Shown: positions 34,501 through 45,825 of the stretch, in pieces | Position numbering within the stretch: position 1 is the first letter of the stretch | How the letters are laid out: the number at the start of each line of letters is the position of its first letter | Assembly (NCBI RefSeq): GCF_000224145.3 | Contig: NW_004190423.2 | Span: 3,494-67,493 of the forward strand | Length of the DNA: 64,000 bases | Direction: 5' to 3' | Origin: Ciona intestinalis | Lineage: Eukaryota > Chordata > Ascidiacea > Phlebobranchia > Cionidae | The notes under the pieces: generated by a model | Database searches by the model: none | What the model was told of the DNA's origin: nothing | Seen by the model: only the letters and a program-made list of their open reading frames with translations | Program-made: the position numbers and the translations under genes

Positions 34501-36373
34501 TTCGAAGCTCGCCACCGCCACCATGCGGCCATGTACAACACAGATCGACAACCGCTAGTACCACCGTTTCACCCGATGCTAACCAGGTGAGGTTCTTAAA
34601 TCAGTATTTTAAGTAATAATAAAATAATTAAGAAAAGGCGTCGCTGCTAAACCGATATTAATACGCAAATTGTGTTCATTCCTGTGAATATTTTACGTCA
34701 TGCTACTTACGTCATGTTGATAACGTCATCACTAATGACGTATCCTCCTCCCCAGCCCACCATTCAGCCCTCTAATGCATCCATTCCTGAGCGCTTATTT
34801 TGGCGCCACTCTTTGTGACGTAGCACACAAGTCGCTTCGAACAATCAAACAATGGATGACGTCATGCCCTCCATTCAACGAGATGGACGTCACAAACAGG
34901 GTAAGTGACGTCACACTTTTTTTTCATTTTTCAAGATCATTTTTTTTCCAGATCCAGTTTTCTGAGAAGTATATGTTTTATAAAATAAAAACAATTGTTC
35001 CAAATTTGGTAAAACTGACGACATTGTTCATTGATGACGTCATAAACATAACCGTGACGTCCTATATTACGTAGATGGAGCTATTGAGACACAATTGGCA
35101 AATATTGATGGTTCTAGAACTCAGCAGATGGCCGATAACCGCTGATTACGGAATGTTACAACAATGCGCATTGTTTAACAAAAGCTTCGATAACAATGGT
35201 GGGTATTGTGACGTCATTAAAGCATTTTTTAATGTATGACGTCATCACTATTTTGTAAAACAGAAAATCAGTCGAACCTCAACGAAACGGAACCGGCACA
35301 TAGCGCCATCGTGCGGGTGTACGAATTAATAATAAATTCATCATCGATAAAGTTGGACGAGATTGAACGAAACTTTGTTTATAGTGTCGCTATGCTGGGT
35401 GAGCGGTGTTATATGTGTTATAACGCGACAGTGGATATGAGGTGCTCTATGTGGGTGAGGTCAACACGCTATCTCTATCTATGATATATTTTAGGGGGGC
35501 ATAGCTACGCGTAAAATAAATGAAAAAGCATTGGTTAAAGCCGTGTATAAAAAGTAGGCTGAGCTGTATGAGGATAAAATTTGGTTAAAAGGTGCGGCTG
35601 TTGAACACTATAAGAAGCAACACACAGTGGGTTGCAATGTTATCGTAACTTGTGGGAAATATCCAGGAAATAATGTTATTTTATGTGTTATGTTATCAAT
35701 ACCACGTTTATCCAAAACAGAAGGTTCGAACCAAACGTACAACGATGAGAAGACCCGAGTACGTACCGCGTTCGAAACTTACCTCAGGTTGAAGTATCAC
35801 GACGCCATGGAACTTATTGAAAGGTGGGTTGGGTGGCACCATGGTGTGTGGGTGACTCTCGTACTATCTGGTGGAAATAACATAATATAAATTTCATCAG
35901 TTTAATTAAAAAAACGAAGAAATGGGATTAGCAGCAAAACAACAATCGTTAAAACAAGCTACGGGTAAAAACTTGTAAAAAATGTCAAATAAAAGCGTGC
36001 CTGCTAAACCTGATAAACATGAATTAATTACACTGTAGGAAAACATAACGTTCACACAACGCATATATGACTTACTTCATAAAATCCCGATTCCAAATTT
36101 GTCCAAATTTTAACAACCATTCACGTTTTATTTATCTTCGATTGCACGTGATATGTATTTATGACGTCACACGCCCAACTTAAACATTCTTAACCAATCT
36201 GTCAAAAAAATATTTTTATTATTTTTTTGAAAAATGTGATTTTATTTTTAAATTCTAGGAGAGCTTCGTTATTACGGCTGGCACTGTCTGACGTCAAAGC
36301 TGATGACGTCATGAGCATATTCTTTCGAAGACTGGGCACCACAGCGGATTCACTTATACAAAATGATATATAA
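31408..36373 (+). CDS. nr2e1: Nuclear receptor NR2E1 / tailless (TLX)
   Basis: Eleven exons: 31408-31429, 31941-32074, 32590-32697, 32927-33095, 34155-34292, 34463-34586, 34756-34900, 35075-35198, 35264-35398, 35721-35823, 36259-36373; 1317 nt, 438 residues (vertebrate TLX about 385). The DNA-binding domain is unmistakable: [21 protein letters not shown]-box [11 protein letters not shown], then [16 protein letters not shown] and HERGPRAS after the second finger. CDGCS in the P-box favours TLX over the PNR form CNGCS. The ligand-binding domain is more diverged: [37 protein letters not shown] and a C-terminal [12 protein letters not shown] matching the TLX end EEVFFKKTIG. TLX is a nuclear repressor of neural progenitor and eye/forebrain genes binding AAGTCA half sites. 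The extra length is mainly a Pro/Ser/Thr-rich hinge (exons 4-6). The first exon is only 22 nt, but its phase and the SRIL junction match vertebrate TLX. One ambiguous base (31736) lies in intron 1. Confidence 0.93.
32139..32385 (-). repeat. Tandem family D units in nr2e1 intron 2 (reverse)
   Basis: Two virtually identical units of about 98 bp plus a partial third: ACGAGTTACCACGTATGTAA, GTTTATCCTCGCATGGTAGG, TTCTGTTTCATACACCTCGT. The identity indicates recent tandem expansion. A reverse SINE centre (AACCCATTAGTGACCACTGG) follows at 32390-32530. Confidence 0.85.
33431..33786 (+). repeat. 14-bp minisatellite with CRE half sites in nr2e1 intron 4
   Basis: Roughly 25 tandem copies of TACGTCATACGTTC, with a few 7-bp slips. 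Each copy contains TACGTCAT, i.e. ATGACGTA on the other strand, a bZIP-type half palindrome. It lies between the DNA-binding-domain exons and the hinge exons. An open frame through the array exists only because 14-bp units cycle through codons without a stop. Confidence 0.9.
35895..36010 (+). repeat. Family C repeat in nr2e1 intron 10
   Basis: ATTAGCAGCAAAACAACAAT, CGTTAAAACAAGCTACGGGT and AAAGCGTGCCTGCTAAACC. Confidence 0.65.
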
Positions 36374-36507
36374 CAGGCGTTTAATCTCATAAACGAAGTA
36401 AATATATTATTTATAAATTCACGTATGTGTACATACGCAACTCCGCTGCGCCCACCGGCGGTTCTGGGATTTTCATATTTTCAGGATGCGCCTTTGTAAA
36501 GCATTAA

Positions 36508-36633
36508 GGTGGCTGTAAACAGTACCCACAAATCGTCCGTTTTGTCTGTTTTGTCCGGATTTCGCTGCCGCATGCGGAACTCGGTGATGGGTTTGCATAC
36601 GTCTTCGCAGGCAGAATACTGTGTACAGCCACC
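36508..36633. mobile_element. piggyBac-like MITE flanked by TTAA
   Basis: Termini GGTGGCTGTAAACAGTA and TACTGTGTACAGCCACC are inverted repeats, bounded on both sides by TTAA (36504-36507 and 36634-36637), the exact target duplication made by piggyBac-type transposases. The 126-bp interior has no coding capacity. It lies between the convergent 3' ends of nr2e1 and cstf2. Confidence 0.8.
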
Positions 36634-36639
36634 TTAACC

Positions 36640-37230
36640 CTCACAACATTGCCGCGATTAAATGTAACTCGCTTTACCTTTGTGTACACTGTGCACGTCA
36701 CATCCTGTATACGTCACACCCTGTATACGTCACACACACCTACGTCATACACTCATTGTGCTGCAGGAACAAAACTTTTTTAAAAATATTATTTTTCTTC
36801 AAATTCGAAGTTTTCTAATCTTATATACACTGTTAATACGCCACACTGTATATCGCTTATTCACTGTTCTAAACTACTAAACAACAACTGTAATATTATT
36901 TCCCACGCAACAACGTGTATAGCTCCTTCCTGTAAAGTAGCAAGTTACAACAGAGCTCAAAAAACGCGAGGCGCCGGTTGAAAAAGCGCCTCTGTGACGT
37001 CACAGTGCTTTGCAGCTTCCACGAGGCGCGCTTTAATTATGACGTCATAGTTGTAGTAAATAAGTTTAATAGGGCAGTTTCGAGTGATTTTTAGCGAATT
37101 TTGACATTTTTAAGAAAAAAGCATGGATATTGGTATTTACACAAAAAATTCAAGTTTTTAATTTTGTGAAATTTTTCCAAAATATTAAACTTGATGGAAA
37201 ATGTCTTTGAATACATTCCACTGATGATGT
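36640..37230. other. Intergenic region between convergent nr2e1 and cstf2
   Basis: No exon recognised. Short direct repeats of ACGTCACACCCTGTAT occur near 36695-36735, and CRE motifs near 36996 and 37040. It holds the cstf2 3' UTR, but no clear AATAAA was found. Confidence 0.35.
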
Positions 37231-40200
37231 TTATTGTCGTTGTAGTTGATCCTTTAGAGCCATAATGCTCTTCCGTTGTTCCTCAGGTAACATGGTGATT
37301 TGTTGGGGGGTGAGTTGGAGAACTTGCATTATTAACGCGGCCTGTAATATGGGGGGGGTTAGATGTTTGTTACAAAGAAACAGAGTATTTGAACTGACAG
37401 CATTTTTAAATTTGCACAAAAACCTCATGATCTATGTTTACTGACATGCATGTGCACAAGGTCAAAGCCATATAAAACACACAAGTTGAACAAAAGACCA
37501 AAATGTGAATCACGAGGGGTAATTTAAAATTTTGTAAGATTTTATTGATCTAATTAATTTTTTTTGTTCTTCTCCTGAATCTACAGCTTTAGCCTTCCAG
37601 CATTGACACATACACCTCATTCCCCCCAAACATTGACACATACACCTCATTCCCCCCAAACATTGACACATACACCTCATTCCCCCAAACATTGACACAT
37701 ACACCTCATTCCCCCCAAACATTGACACATACACCTCATTCCCCCCAAACATTGACACATACACCTCATTCCCCACAAACATTGACACATACACCTCATT
37801 CCCCACAAACATTGACACATACACCTCATTCCCCACAAACATTGACACATACACCTCATTCCCCCCAAACACACAAACACCTCATGCTCATTACCGCACA
37901 TGGTGTTCCTGCTAATTTAAAGGATCTAATATTATCCTATACCCATTAAATCAGCAATAAAGGGCACAAAATGGCGACAATGTATGTAACATAAATTTAT
38001 TCAATTTTCTCGTTCCATTTGGTACTAAAAAAAAACTTTCAAAGAATATAAAACCGTATCCTAACAACTCCCGTATACCGTTGTTAATTGTTTAAAATAC
38101 GATCAGTATATTTAGATAATATGTGCTAAAGGTGTCCCATCTTACCCCACAATACTATATATTCCCCCCAACCCACCTTCTCATGGTCTTGCTCCGATGT
38201 GGGTTCATCCATCGCGTTACGTTGGGGTCCCCTACGTGGGTCCGATGATCCATCACCCCCCCTCAACATCGGAGGTCTCCCCCCCATTATTGGGGGTCCT
38301 CCCCGGTCCATTGAAGAACGACCTGGGGGAATAACCAAGTGTGAGAAGATTTAAAATTAAACACAATATTTTAAACAAATTCCAACTTTTTTTTAACAAC
38401 TATAAAGAAACAAAAGGAAAAGGTTTTATGTTTATAAAATCTTATTAATTTTTTAGCTTTTCTGTAATAATTCTAGTTAAGAACACATAGCCACACCTCN
38501 NNNNNNNNNNNNNNNNNNNNNNNNNNNNNNNNNNNNNNNNNNNNNNNNNTGTGATTCACGAGGGGTAATTTTGTAACATTTTATCGATTCAATTAATTTT
38601 TTTTGGTCTTCTCCTGAATCTATAGCTTTAGCCTTTCACACATTGACACATACACCTCATTCCCCCCATACATTGACACATACACCTCATTCCCCCCAAA
38701 CATTGACACATACACCTCATTCCCCCCAAACATTGACACATACACCTCATTCCCCCAAACATTGACACATACACCTCATTCCCCCCAAACATTGACACAT
38801 ACACCTCATTCCCCCAAACATTGACACATACACCTCATTCCCCCCAAACATTGACACATACACCTCATTCCCCCCAAACATTGACACATACACCTCATTC
38901 CCCCCAAACATTGACACATACACCTCATTCACCCCAAACATTGACACATACACCTCATTCCCCCAAACACACAAACACCTCATGCTCATTACCGCACATG
39001 GTGTTCCTGCTAATTTAAAGGATCTAATATTATCCTATATCCATTTAACCCGCAATACAAAGGGCACAAAATGGCGACAATGTATGTAATATAAACATAC
39101 ACATATACTTTAAAACCTCCACTTTTCATACAGTGAGATGGGGTAAGATGGGACACCTTTTTATTCGATTTTTATTCGTTCCATTTGGTAGTAAACAAAG
39201 AACATTCAAGGAATTTTAAAACCGTATCCTCACGACTTCCGTATACTGTTAACAATTGTTTAAAACTTGATCAGTATATTTAGATCATATGTGCTAAAGG
39301 TGTCCAATCTTACCCCACCCTACTATATATTCCCCCCAACCCACCTTCTCATGGTCTTGCTCCGATGTGGGTTCATCCATCGCGTTACGTTGGGGTCCCC
39401 TACGTGGGTCCGATGATCCATCACCCCCCCTCAACATCGGAGGTCTTCCCCCCATTATTGGGGGTCCTCCCCGGTCCATTGAAGAACGACCTAGGGGAAT
39501 AACCAGGTGTGAGAAGATTTAAAATTAAACACAATATTTTAAACAAATTCCAACTTTTTTTTAACAACTATAAAGAAACAAAAGGAAAAGGTTTTATGTT
39601 TATAAAATCTTATTAATTTTTTAGCTTTTCTGTAATAATTCTAGTAAAGAACACATAGCCACACCTCTATCCATTGGCGGGCCACGATCCATGGGCGGCC
39701 CACCTCGCCCCATATTTTGTTCCATCATGCCCCGATCCATTGGCGGTCCACGGTCCATAGGGGGCCGGTCCATTGGGCCCCGGTCCATTGGCCCTCGTTC
39801 CATTGGCCCCCTGTCCATTGGGGGTCTATCCATGGGTGTACGCTCCATAGGGGGCCCTCTACCCCTACCCCCACCTCTTTCCATTGATTCGCGATCTTGG
39901 AAGTTTGGGTCCAGGTTACGATCTGTAGAGAAATAATGATAATGGAGATATATTATAAATATATAATAATAATCATTGGTGGATAAGGAGCATTTTCAAG
40001 CCCCCAAACCCTGTTAAACCCCCATTTTTAAGTAGGCCATGGAACAACCAAGAACTGTCAATCCCTTTTCCTTTGCCCGCTCATATTAAATGAAATATGA
40101 TGATGATGCAACAAAACAACCTTTATTACAAAGTCACCCTTATATGCCTATGTGCCCACATATGTGTGTGGTGGCGATACAAAATATATAAATTATAAGT

Positions 40201-43200
40201 TCATGCCAACCACGTACTACCATGTATACATATATATATATATATATGTATAGTGGTGTGGGGGAAGATGGGCCTCATTTAGCATATCCAAATATCCTGA
40301 TCGTGTTTTAAACAATTAACAACTGTCTATGGGAGTCGTGAGGATACGATTTTATAATTCATTAAATGTTCTTTGTTTACTACCAAATAGAGAGAGAAAA
40401 TGGAATTAAAAGGTGTCCCATCTTCCCCCACCCTACTGTAGTATATGGTACCATGGTGATTCCAACCCCAAACATCCATATATATATATATATGGTAGCC
40501 TATTGTATATTTGTATATAATATATTGTATATTTGTATACTATAGTTACATTACCTCTCCCGAATCGATCGGGACTACCAGGACGTTGATCCATATGTGG
40601 TGGTGGTCGATGATGCATGTCAGTCATGTGATCACCCCTCTCCATGTTGCGACCCACACGATGGGGCCCTCCACCCATCATGTGACTATTTATATTATTT
40701 CTATTCAAAGTTATGTTATTTTTATGGGGATTTATTATACGATAACATGATATCTATGTTGTTAGTAACGAAGAACAATTAGTTTATTTGATTCATTATA
40801 ATATAATAATTATTTATTGTAAATATTTTAATAAAATATTGTAATTAATTAAAATAATAAGTGATTATTGTTTTGCGAAATAATCGACTTTGATGTTAAT
40901 TAATTAATTAATCAACAAAATTAGGATGCAAATAATAATAAAAAAATTGTTCAATATATATTTGTTTGTTATGCTTGCATTGAAACTAAGCAGAAACCCA
41001 TGTTATATCAACTATATAATAATTAAACCAAAGATTAAACTAATTACCCCACCTGTCCATATGTTCCATGGGTTCACGATCACGCATCATTCTCTCATCG
41101 GGGAAACCACCTAACCCCGGTAATGGACCCCCGTTCTGTCTGAGAATCCTGGGATTGAGGGTTGTTAATGTAGCAATGTTTTATCTTGTTTAGTTTAGGA
41201 TTTTATGGATTTAGAAGTTAAAGGTGTCCTGTTTTAAACACTTTGTGCCCACTTACGAGTTACCACATGTTTAACTTTGCGGGTGATTGTTTTTTCTGTA
41301 TTGCTGATAATTTCAACAACCCATTAGTGACCACTGTGTTTAGGAAATTGTTAAGTGTCTTGCTCTGGAACACATACACCACAACGATAGCACCCTGGGT
41401 GTTGGGGTAATTAGACCAACACCCCAGGTCCCATAGCATGCCTAACCCCAACCCCCACCCATATACAACCAACCTCGCTTACCATTTCTGGCCTTGGTTT
41501 ATCATTAGGTGGGATAAGAGGTTGAACGGGTGTTTGGCGATGCAGCATCTTCATAGCTATCTCGGGATCTACTATTCTCATAACAACTTGTGCTTGTAAC
41601 AACGCGTACGCAAGTTGTGGGTTTTGTAGCAGCATGTTGCGGGCTTCGACGGGGTTGTTTTGAATGCATTGCTGGAGATATGAGAATATTTAGTTAATGG
41701 TATCCTAGTTTAGTGAGTCTAATAAACTGAAATGATATTTAAAGCAACATAAATGAATAAAAGAAACATGTTTAAATAAATGTACAGTGTTTAAATAAAT
41801 GTACAGTAAGTAGCATTTTAACTAAGTGATAAAATGTCATATAGTACCATGCACATTACACACAATATAACATCATGAAACAATAGATTTTACCCTTTTG
41901 TTTAGTCTGTAGACACCCTCCAACACTCTACATACCCATACCCCCATATAGCTTTACTGATGTTCATATACACCCACCCTCCACACCACCCACAACTCCC
42001 ATATACCTTCATTTGTTTCATTAGTTCAAACATTTGTTCAGGTGGTAAACTCGCTACAGCTTTACTGATGGCTTCAGGGGCGTCTTGTGGCGAGGTAGCG
42101 TCTCCGTAATCTGATTCCACCGGCGGAGCCATGGAGCGAAGGTTGTTGAATTCATCCTGTTATAAATTAAATAAATAAATATATGATCTATTCTATATGG
42201 ATGAGGTCTTTGTCAAGAGATTTAGGCCAAAGACGCCCCATTACCCTTTACACATGGTGACGTGGGGTATGACTCTTTACTTTTGCTTCACCATCAAAAG
42301 GTATTGACAAATACTATGCAAACCGAAACTATGTAACAAATAATTTTGAATTTTAATCTTAAAAAAGTGATTTTAGAATATTAGGCTTGACAGCAACAAC
42401 ATTGAATAACCTTTATTCTAAAGATACAGCCTTATTTAATGAACCACTTTCACACAAAACCCCACAGTAGCTTATCCCCACACTTTTATCCTGTAGATAT
42501 ATCAATATATATTAAAACCACACACAAGACCTGCACGTTTCTGTTTCTTTCACTTGTAGCGTGATCCACTCGTAACGGGCGACCGTGTAATTCCCTCCCA
42601 TTAAGATTTCTCATCGAACTTAACGCGGTTTCTTTATCTTGGTACTCCGCGAATCCATAACCTTTCGGTTTTCCTGATTCGCGGTCGAACACAAGTCTGT
42701 GGTGAAACACAGTGTGATGGAATTATTAAAATATGATTAGCATTTTGGGGGAACCCATGTGCTTTGCCAATGTCCACTTATGGTTGTCAAACATATGGAG
42801 TAAATTATGTTATTTAACTAATTGTGACCCTTGTTCATAGTAACAGTTTATTTAATCATATTTTCTCAATGACCTTACATATATAGAATAGCATAATATT
42901 GGCTTACACCCTGTGCTCACTTACAAGTTATGTATGTTATTTTATGGTGATTGTTTTTATGTGTGGCCGACAATTTGAATACCCTATTAGTGACCACTGG
43001 GTTGTAGCAATTACTGTTAAGTGTCTTTCCCAAGGACACATACGGCCACAATTGCCCAGGTTTTGTAAAGATTTGTTGTCAATACTGATAAAGTATATAT
43101 GTATGCAGAACCATGGTAATCACCAACTTATTAAACGAACCTGAAACTGATAACATTTCCAACTTCATTAAAAATATCTTTCAATTGTTCCTCCGTTGCC

Positions 43201-43595
43201 TCGTATGGTATGTTGCCAACTGTAAGAGTAATATTCGGTAAAGTTGGTCGTTTATAATTTTGTAGGTGGGAACTTGAGTGACTTATCAATGGTTAGGTTT
43301 ATAAACATACACCAAAACGGTGAACGATCCACCATAACGGGGTAATGGGCCAATCCTGCCCTAAATCCTAGGACCCGTGCCCACACCGCGGGACCTCACC
43401 CACATAGAATATAACCCCTGCCCCCTAACTATCAACCTCTAACACTCCCCACCAGCCAAACATTTAACGTACTGAAGAATTCTTCACTCGTGCCACCAAA
43501 ACATATATATACCACAACCACACCACACATTACTTACCGAATACAGAACGGATAGATCTTTCGTAGTCCACCGGGTCTCTATCTCGCATATTCAT
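37231..43595 (-). CDS. cstf2: Cleavage stimulation factor subunit 2 (CstF-64)
   Basis: Ten exons (5' to 3'): 43595-43538, 43219-43141, 42696-42531, 42156-42007, 41671-41483, 41135-41053, 40685-40555, 39922-39665, 39490-39345, 37341-37231; 1371 nt, 456 residues. The N-terminal RRM shows RNP2 VFVGNI and RNP1 KGYGFAEY and binds GU-rich RNA downstream of poly(A) sites. The hinge region ([35 protein letters not shown]) binds CstF3 or symplekin. A Gly/Pro/Met/Arg-rich middle holds [15 protein letters not shown] pentads, standing where vertebrates have MEARA/G repeats. The C-terminal helical domain [20 protein letters not shown] matches the vertebrate end and contacts Pcf11. It acts in the nucleus in mRNA 3'-end cleavage. 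The model uses the exon 9 copy at 39.4 kb; a second copy lies at 38177-38322. Exon 3 has a weak donor (GTCTTG). Confidence 0.94.
37601..37867 (-). repeat. 30-bp minisatellite, 9 copies
   Basis: Nine tandem units of CATTGACACATACACCTCAT plus TCCCCCCAAA (29-30 bp), with a CCCCACAAA variant in units 6-8. Intronic in cstf2. Frames such as [10 protein letters not shown] repeats are an artefact of the 30-bp period. Confidence 0.9.
38000..38156. mobile_element. Family B MITE fragment (left haplotype copy)
   Basis: Right part of the element ending GGTGTCCCATCTTACCCCAC. The partner at 39130-39326 is more complete. Confidence 0.6.
38177..38322 (-). other. Second copy of cstf2 exon 9
   Basis: 146 nt, almost identical to exon 9 at 39345-39490, with intact acceptor and GTGGGTT donor and the same MDRGGPP and DPRRGPQRN coding text. 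As 146 is not divisible by three, including both copies would shift the frame of the last exon. It therefore cannot be an additional constitutive exon and most likely comes from assembling both alleles. Confidence 0.85.
38500..38549. other. Assembly gap (50 N)
   Basis: Run of 50 N between the two allelic-looking copies in the cstf2 gene. Confidence 0.99.
38640..38966 (-). repeat. 30-bp minisatellite, 11 copies
   Basis: Same unit as at 37601-37867, but eleven copies instead of nine, consistent with allelic length variation. Confidence 0.9.
39130..39326. mobile_element. Family B MITE copy in cstf2 intron 9
   Basis: Left end CAGTGAGATGGGGTAAGATG, right end CTTACCCCACCCTACTATA. Confidence 0.75.
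40251..40438. mobile_element. Family B MITE copy in cstf2 intron 7
   Basis: Left end TAGTGGTGTGGGGGAAGATG, right end CATCTTCCCCCACCCTACT, beside a (TA)n stretch at 40228-40250 that may be its insertion site. Confidence 0.8.
41270..41400 (-). repeat. Family A SINE fragment (reverse), cstf2 intron 5
   Basis: AACCCATTAGTGACCACTGT and TTAAGTGTCTTGCTC in reverse orientation, followed by a family E signature ACCCTGGGTGTTGGGGTAAT. Confidence 0.65.
42900..43052 (-). repeat. Family A SINE (reverse), cstf2 intron 2
   Basis: ATTAGTGACCACTGGGTTGT, TAAGTGTCTTTCCCAAGGAC and ACACATACGGCCACAATTG in reverse order. Confidence 0.7.
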
Positions 43596-43876
43596 TTTAA
43601 CAACAAACTAAACACTAAAAATGATTTGTAATCAAGCTAAATCACAACATGGTATATAACTTTAACGTTACAGTTTGTATGCCAATATTACAAACATATG
43701 TTTTGTTACGCAAAATATTATGTAAAAGTAAAAACACGCGTTAAAAATACACGCAACACCAGCGACGTCTAGCGGATACAAAATATCAGAATTAATATAT
43801 TGCGATAATTAATAGTTTCCTGGACATATGTCAATAGTTTGTGATAAGACTAATGTTTACACAACGTGTAATCGAC

Positions 43877-43948
43877 AGCAGAGTGGCGCAGCGGAAGCGT
43901 GCTGGGCCCATAACCCAGAGGTCGATGGATCGAAACCATCCTCTGCTA
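43877..43948 (+). tRNA. Initiator tRNA-Met (CAT)
   Basis: 72-nt cloverleaf: acceptor AGCAGAG pairs with CTCTGCT, the D arm is GGCGCAGCGGAAGC, the anticodon stem CTGGG/CCCAG closes the loop CCCATAA with anticodon CAT at 43909-43911, and the T arm contains ATGGATCGAAACCAT. AGCAGAGTGG at the start and the A-rich T loop (GATCGAAA instead of GTTCGA) mark the eukaryotic initiator type. A TTTT terminator follows at 43951. No intron. Confidence 0.96.
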
Positions 43949-44642
43949 CTTTTACCTTGTTTTCCATCCAAGCGAGGGTAAAGAATATACATTCGTTTAT
44001 TTCCCCGCTCAAAAACTACAACGTTGTAGTCTCAATGTACCTTTCAGTGCTGTGCGTTTTACTTTGCCAATTCAGAGGTTGTATAATATTCCTTTTGTGA
44101 AACAATATTCCTTCTGTAAAACATGGCTATGCGTTTGCGTTGCGATTTTTTAAAGATGGAGCAACAATTTGATGCAAAAATACCCGGAATAACTTTGTAG
44201 TGGGCATAAAGTTACACAGAAATTCATTCACAGTCAAACCACTTGTTGGATTGCGATTGTAACATTAAATCTAGTCTAATGCATTAGTAAAATCAATATA
44301 TATCCATTGAAATAATTATGTACAGATTACAACTCAAGTTACCACAATGCAACAAAGTAAATGGGTTATAAATGAGATATTGCCAAAGTATTACAAAGAT
44401 AAAACGATTTATAAAGCGAGCAATAGGAAACCTAAACTTTTTTTTGTTGTTAAGCTTCCCTTTGATAAAAGGTGGCAGCTTATACAACCTTTTGTGCTTA
44501 AGATACAATTTTAGTTGGGCGATCAACAGAAGAGACAAATAAATAATTCCATTGTTTCACCAAAATCAAGTCCTTCTTGCAGTTCGGGGCTAAAGCTACT
44601 ATTGTTTTACCTAAATTTTAAACCCTGATATTTATATTATTT
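43949..44642. other. Noncoding sequence between tRNA and FAM241-like gene
   Basis: No exon or repeat family recognised. It probably contains the 3' UTR of the minus-strand gene. Confidence 0.4.
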
Positions 44643-45420
44643 TTATGACCTTCCCAATCTTCTCCCACCACCGGAGAAGCCAGAGGGCGGTGGACGCCTC
44701 GTACTCGCCGCCGCTTGTGGGCGCTGTTGGCTTATTGTCACCACAAAGTACAAAAGCCCAAGAAACAAGACCCCAGGTAACCCAAACATCAACAATACAA
44801 CAACCATAGCTGTTGTCATAATAGGTTCAACAACATGACTCCCTATGTTCCAACGTGGTATTCCTAGTTGGAGGAGTTTTTCATTCCAAGTGTCAAACAC
44901 CGTCCTCCCCTGCCCCCCCTCGGCGAACGCTCCACCCATACCGCCACCTTGTGGCTGGTTCCCATGCTCTCCACCCCCATCTTGTGGTGAGTTTATACGA
45001 CCCTGTGGACAAAGCAGGGTCAATGGCGCCACCGAGTGATTTTATTGCGTTATTAAACATTCCTCCATCTTAGTGTCATCTAACTTTGTTTGCGTAATTT
45101 GGTTACAAACGCAATAACCAAACCACTAAGCCACGCTGCCGTGTTTATGTTTTAACTTCATGCTTTCATACAGACAAGGATATTTTATTTTGGTATATTT
45201 TATATGTTTGAAACTGACTTGAACCAAAGATAAAATGTAACAGTAGCGGTACGTAGAGAACAAAGTCATTTATAATTCTGGGAGTAAAAATCCACACCCA
45301 TATATTATATTTACTAAACAGCAAACTTACAATTCTGCTTGATCTGTAATTTGGTTGGTTTTGATTGACAGGTTGTTTATCATCGCGGATAATTTCCCCG
45401 CTTGCCGATACTCGTACCAT
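44643..45420 (-). CDS. FAM241-family small membrane protein
   Basis: Two exons, 45420-45331 and 45002-44643, joined in phase 0; 149 residues. The start MVRVSASGEIIRDDKQPV matches the MVRI-A-GEIV-DD start of vertebrate FAM241B. The core DTWNEKLLQLGIPRWNIGSH, then VVEPI, corresponds to the family's conserved segment before a single hydrophobic stretch (TTAMVVVLLMFGLPGVLFLG, continuing to LLYFVV) that is almost certainly a membrane anchor. The N-terminal linker is Gly/Gln-rich and the tail is Arg/Gly/Ser-rich (GGGRRLGRS). Vertebrate FAM241 proteins are poorly understood; membrane or lysosomal roles have been suggested. A more exact orthology (A or B) is not claimed. Confidence 0.85.
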
Positions 45421-45825
45421 GGTAGTTACGCACAGATCAACATATAATATATAAATGGGTTAATGTAGTTTAAACCTGGGGGGATAGGAACAGGATAATG
45501 GAACTAATGGGTCAGACACACTGGGGAGAATGAGATTTAGACTGTAGTTGGCATATTACCTCAACAAAGCTTGTAGGAATAAGAAAAGGGTAATAATTAT
45601 AATTAGCCAACTCTGGCCTAAACTTCATATACGGCGTGAGCTGGCCCCCTCCCAAATAGAAGACGTGGGTTGGCCCTCTCCCATATAGAATACAAGAATA
45701 GAGTGGAAAATTACAAGCATAAAAATACATAAAACAGTAAAATACAAATTGATAAAAATAAGTGCAAAACGTAAAACAAATAAAAAAAGGTTAAAACTTT
45801 TTCCAAACAAATGTTTATTGTGATG

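Larger units (their letters stand above)
37505..38499 (-). repeat. Left copy of gap-flanked duplication inside cstf2
   Basis: Matches 38550-39665 from the GTGAATCACGAGGGGTAATT region to GAACACATAGCCACACCTC with scattered changes and a different minisatellite length. It stops at the 50-N gap. Best read as the second haplotype. Confidence 0.85.
38550..39665 (-). repeat. Right copy of gap-flanked duplication inside cstf2
   Basis: Partner of 37505-38499. It continues without a break into exon 8, so this copy is taken as the functional one. Confidence 0.85.

Noticed and set aside
37510..37901. Long repetitive frames ([10 protein letters not shown] or [10 protein letters not shown] units)
   Set aside because: They follow from a 30-bp intronic minisatellite whose period is a multiple of three; no splice or homology support.
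37601..38966. Possible CRISPR array (regular 30-bp repeats)
   Set aside because: Units are directly adjacent without unique spacers, and the host is an animal genome.
38747..39018. Repetitive frames on both strands of the second minisatellite
   Set aside because: Same 30-bp intronic repeat as at 37.6 kb; both strands stay open equally.
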